Assembly (NCBI RefSeq): GCF_900110275.1
Contig: NZ_FODC01000001.1
Span: 620,001 to 684,000, forward strand
Length of the DNA stretch: 64,000 bases
Direction: 5' to 3'
DNA from: Duganella sp. CF517
GTDB taxonomy: Bacteria > Pseudomonadota > Gammaproteobacteria > Burkholderiales > Burkholderiaceae_D
A program made the translations under genes and the position numbers. A model generated the notes under the pieces. The model was given only the letters and a program-made list of their open reading frames with translations. It made no database searches and was not told the DNA's origin. Positions 62,101 through 64,000 of this stretch are shown here, in pieces (the stretch's first letter is position 1; each line of letters begins with the position of its first letter).

Positions 62101-62898
62101 TCAGGCTCCCTGCGCCGCCAGCGGCGTGACGTTGCGGGCGGCGCGGTCGGACTTCGCCGGCGCGGCATCGATAGTCTCCACCAGCGCCTCCCCGGCTTCC
62201 AGTTGGCGCGATAGCTGCACCTCCACCAGTCCGACCAGGGTGGAAAGGCGGGCGGCGTAGCCATTCAAGTCGCCGGAGGCGCGGTTGTACGCGACGACGG
62301 CGGGAATCGCCGCCACCAGGCCCAGCGCGGTGGCGAACAAGGCTTCGGCAATCCCCGGCGCCACCACGGCGAGGCTGGTGCTGTTGCTGGCGGCGATGCC
62401 CTGGAACGCGTTCATGATGCCCCAGACGGTGCCGAACAGGCCGACAAAAGGAGCCACGGAACCGACCGTCGCCAGTATCGACAGGCCCTTTTGCAGTTGC
62501 TCCACTTCGACGTTGCTGCTGATCTGGCCCACCCGGTTGATGCGCTCTTTCAGGCTGTCGCGCCCCGCCGCGTCGATATGCAGGTGCTGGCGATGGCTGG
62601 TGTGCCACTCGTCGACGATGGCGTGATAAATGCGGGCGAACGGGTCCTCGGTATTTTGCTTGAGCTCCTGCGCCAGTCGCGTCAGCGAGCGCTGTCCGGC
62701 CAGCGCGCCGGTCCAGGCGATGGCGTTGCGGCGCAGGCGCGAAAAGCGCAGCAGCTTGTCGATGATGACGCCCCAGCTGGCGAGCGACGCCAGCACCAGC
62801 ACCACCATGATGGATTTCACGATAAAGTCGGCCTGCTCGAACAGCTGGAGCGGCGAAAGATGGGCGACAGACTGGGCGACAACTTGGGTAGCACTCAT
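62101..62898 (-). CDS. exbB: ExbB / MotA-TolQ-ExbB proton channel protein
   Basis: A 265-residue protein with three membrane helices (about 30-50, 145-170, 185-205). The conserved Gly/Ala/Thr-rich segment Ser-Val-Ala-Pro-Phe-Val-Gly-Leu-Phe-Gly-Thr-Val-Trp-Gly-Ile-Met-Asn-Ala-Phe lies in helix 2. It forms the ExbB pentamer of the proton motor that drives TonB. AAGGAAAAC precedes the ATG. Its length and the adjacency of tonB-like and exbD genes favour ExbB over TolQ. Confidence 0.95.
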   Translation of the reverse strand: MSATQVVAQSVAHLSPLQLFEQADFIVKSIMVVLVLASLASWGVIIDKLLRFSRLRRNAIAWTGALAGQRSLTRLAQELKQNTEDPFARIYHAIVDEWHTSHRQHLHIDAAGRDSLKERINRVGQISSNVEVEQLQKGLSILATVGSVAPFVGLFGTVWGIMNAFQGIAASNSTSLAVVAPGIAEALFATALGLVAAIPAVVAYNRASGDLNGYAARLSTLVGLVEVQLSRQLEAGEALVETIDAAPAKSDRAARNVTPLAAQGA

Positions 62899-62912
62899 GG
62901 CGTTTTCCTTGA

Positions 62913-63716
62913 CTAGTTAATTTTGAAGACAATGTTCCCGGCCAGCAGATAAGTGCTGCCGCCCAGATCGGGCAACCGGGGGAATGGCGCCGCGCGCCGT
63001 ATCGCGTCGCGCGCCGCCTCGTCCAGCGCTTCCACGCCGGACGACTGGATATCGAAGGAGAGCAGCGCACCCTGCGGGTTGAGCGTCAGCCGGTAGCCGA
63101 CCTTTCCCTGCTGGCGGCGCATCTTGGCTTCGCGCGGATAATCGGTGTTGCTGTTGATGCGGGCGTAGACCTGGTTGACATAGTCTGTCGGAATGCCTTC
63201 GGTGCTGATTTGCCTGGGGGCGGCAACCACCGGCGCTGGAGACGGCGGCTGCGGCGGCGCCGGCGCCACCGGCGTCACCGGTCCGATGGGCGCGGCCTGC
63301 ACCGGCGGCGCGGGCGGTGTGTAGGTCTCGGCCTTGTCGGCGGAGGTCTCCACCGTCTTCGGCGTCGGCAAGGGCCGGGCCACCGGTTTCGGCGGCGCCA
63401 GTTGCAGCGGCTTCGCCTTCACCGGCTCCGGTTTCGGTGGCGCCAGTTCCTTCTTCGGCTCCGGCTGAAGGCGGATCAGCTCCACCACCGGCGGCGGCGC
63501 CGACGGCTTGACGACGGTGCTGGAGAAGCTCCAGATAGCCAGCAGCGCCGCGCCATGCACCAGCAGCGTGCCGGCGGCGCCGGGGCTGCGCAGCCAGCCG
63601 GCCGGCTTGGCCGCCGCCGCGTTCAGGTAGGAAGTAGCGAATCCAGCACGCAGCGCTACCGCGTCGACCTGGTCGCTCTGGTATGCGTCGTGAAATGACA
63701 ATGTGGCGCTAGACAT
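62913..63716 (-). CDS. TonB-family energy transducer
   Basis: A 267-residue protein. A short cytoplasmic start precedes one membrane helix (about 45-66). A long Pro/Lys/Glu-rich spacer (75-175) and a C-terminal TonB domain follow, the latter with Tyr-Pro-Arg-Glu-Ala-Lys-Met-Arg-Arg-Gln-Gln-Gly and a Phe-Lys-Ile-Asn end. It connects the ExbB-ExbD motor to the receptor's TonB box. AAGGAGG seven bases before the ATG is one of the strongest ribosome sites in the window. As first of the trio tonB-exbB-exbD it appears dedicated to the sulfur operon. Confidence 0.94.
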   Translation of the reverse strand: MSSATLSFHDAYQSDQVDAVALRAGFATSYLNAAAAKPAGWLRSPGAAGTLLVHGAALLAIWSFSSTVVKPSAPPPVVELIRLQPEPKKELAPPKPEPVKAKPLQLAPPKPVARPLPTPKTVETSADKAETYTPPAPPVQAAPIGPVTPVAPAPPQPPSPAPVVAAPRQISTEGIPTDYVNQVYARINSNTDYPREAKMRRQQGKVGYRLTLNPQGALLSFDIQSSGVEALDEAARDAIRRAAPFPRLPDLGGSTYLLAGNIVFKIN

Positions 63717-63731
63717 GATGGTCCTCCTTGA

Positions 63732-64000
63732 TTAGTCGAACAGGTCCGGCTCTTCGCGCGTGATCACGTCCCACAGCGGCTGGAAGCTGAACCAGCCGCC
63801 GGCGTCGGAGCCGATCTGGCCGGCCGTATGCAGCGCCACCTCGTGCGGGATCGGCTTGGTCGGCCCGGCCGCTTCGGACAACAACTGCGCCTGGGCGGCG
63901 TTCTCGAAGGCGATGTAGCGCCACACCGCCGACTCCACCGACGCGCCCACCGTCAGCAAGCCGTGGTTCTGCAGGATCACGGCCTTGCGCCGGCCCAGGG
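63732..64000 (-). CDS. class II aldolase/adducin-family protein, 5' truncated by window end
   Basis: The visible C-terminal 89 residues run to the window edge. The segment Ala-Val-Ile-Leu-Gln-Asn-His-Gly-Leu-Leu-Thr-Val-Gly is the signature of class II aldolase/adducin proteins, where the His is a zinc ligand. The end reads Trp-Asp-Val-Ile-Thr-Arg-Glu-Glu-Pro-Asp-Leu-Phe-Asp. The family includes sugar-phosphate aldolases and epimerases, and members of unknown substrate are often next to organosulfur genes. Its stop is 15 bases before tonB, so it is probably part of the same transcript. A full sequence is needed to say more. Confidence 0.85.
   Translation of the reverse strand, partial: LGRRKAVILQNHGLLTVGASVESAVWRYIAFENAAQAQLLSEAAGPTKPIPHEVALHTAGQIGSDAGGWFSFQPLWDVITREEPDLFD

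Overview
The window is about 64 kb of GC-rich, gene-dense bacterial chromosome with no rRNA, tRNA, CRISPR array or insertion sequence that I can recognise. The gene content suggests a betaproteobacterium of the Oxalobacteraceae (Massilia/Duganella-like). It has three PEP-CTERM surface proteins with short Arg-rich tails, three TonB-dependent receptors, a pectinolytic exoenzyme, many LuxR/LysR/MarR regulators and a chemoreceptor. The family assignment is inference from gene families; no phylogenetic marker gene was available.

Left part (1-17 kb): a truncated DUF4126 membrane protein, a PEP-CTERM protein, AMP nucleosidase (amn), and a 1348-residue Pls/PosA-type single-module NRPS. The NRPS has an adenylation domain, a carrier domain, and three membrane-linked left-handed beta-helix repeats, the architecture known from epsilon-poly-lysine and poly-ornithine synthetases. 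Then come a second PEP-CTERM protein followed two bases later by a polysaccharide deacetylase, a class A beta-lactamase divergent from an FAD monooxygenase, a Tat-exported DUF885 protein next to a DadA-like D-amino acid dehydrogenase, and a TPR protein.

17-30 kb: a LysR gene with three repeated promoter elements; a NarL-type regulator; a compact leftward operon XapX > amidohydrolase > DoxX > DUF1275; a divergent DoxX-like protein with a LuxR regulator whose receiver has lost key residues; and a DUF2946-like small protein with a TonB receptor. A self-contained thiol module follows: a MarR regulator with four C-terminal cysteines, an AhpD-like protein and a redoxin. Two copies of the same 17-bp operator-like element, in opposite orientation, sit in the two promoters of this module. 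A serine hydrolase follows.

30-53 kb: an OMF-MFP-RND efflux operon trailed by a diguanylate cyclase, an EF-hand protein with a strong terminator, a PEP-CTERM protein, and a very large pectate lyase/pectin methylesterase fusion. Then come a PafA-like phosphatase, a stand-alone receiver, a type-B carboxylesterase, an overlapping trio (M1 peptidase, DUF6702, TonB receptor), an aldo/keto reductase and an MCP chemoreceptor.

Right part (53.5-64 kb): the most striking unit, a single leftward run of about ten genes. In order of transcription it has a class II aldolase (cut by the window end), TonB, ExbB, ExbD, a Tat-exported SsuA-like binding protein, a TonB-dependent receptor, a lipoprotein SsuA-like binding protein, an FMN-dependent monooxygenase of the NtaA/DszA type, a cysteine/3-mercaptopropionate dioxygenase and a four-domain rhodanese. 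I read it as a dedicated outer-membrane-to-cytoplasm organosulfur acquisition and desulfurisation system. No ABC permease or ATPase lies within it in this window.
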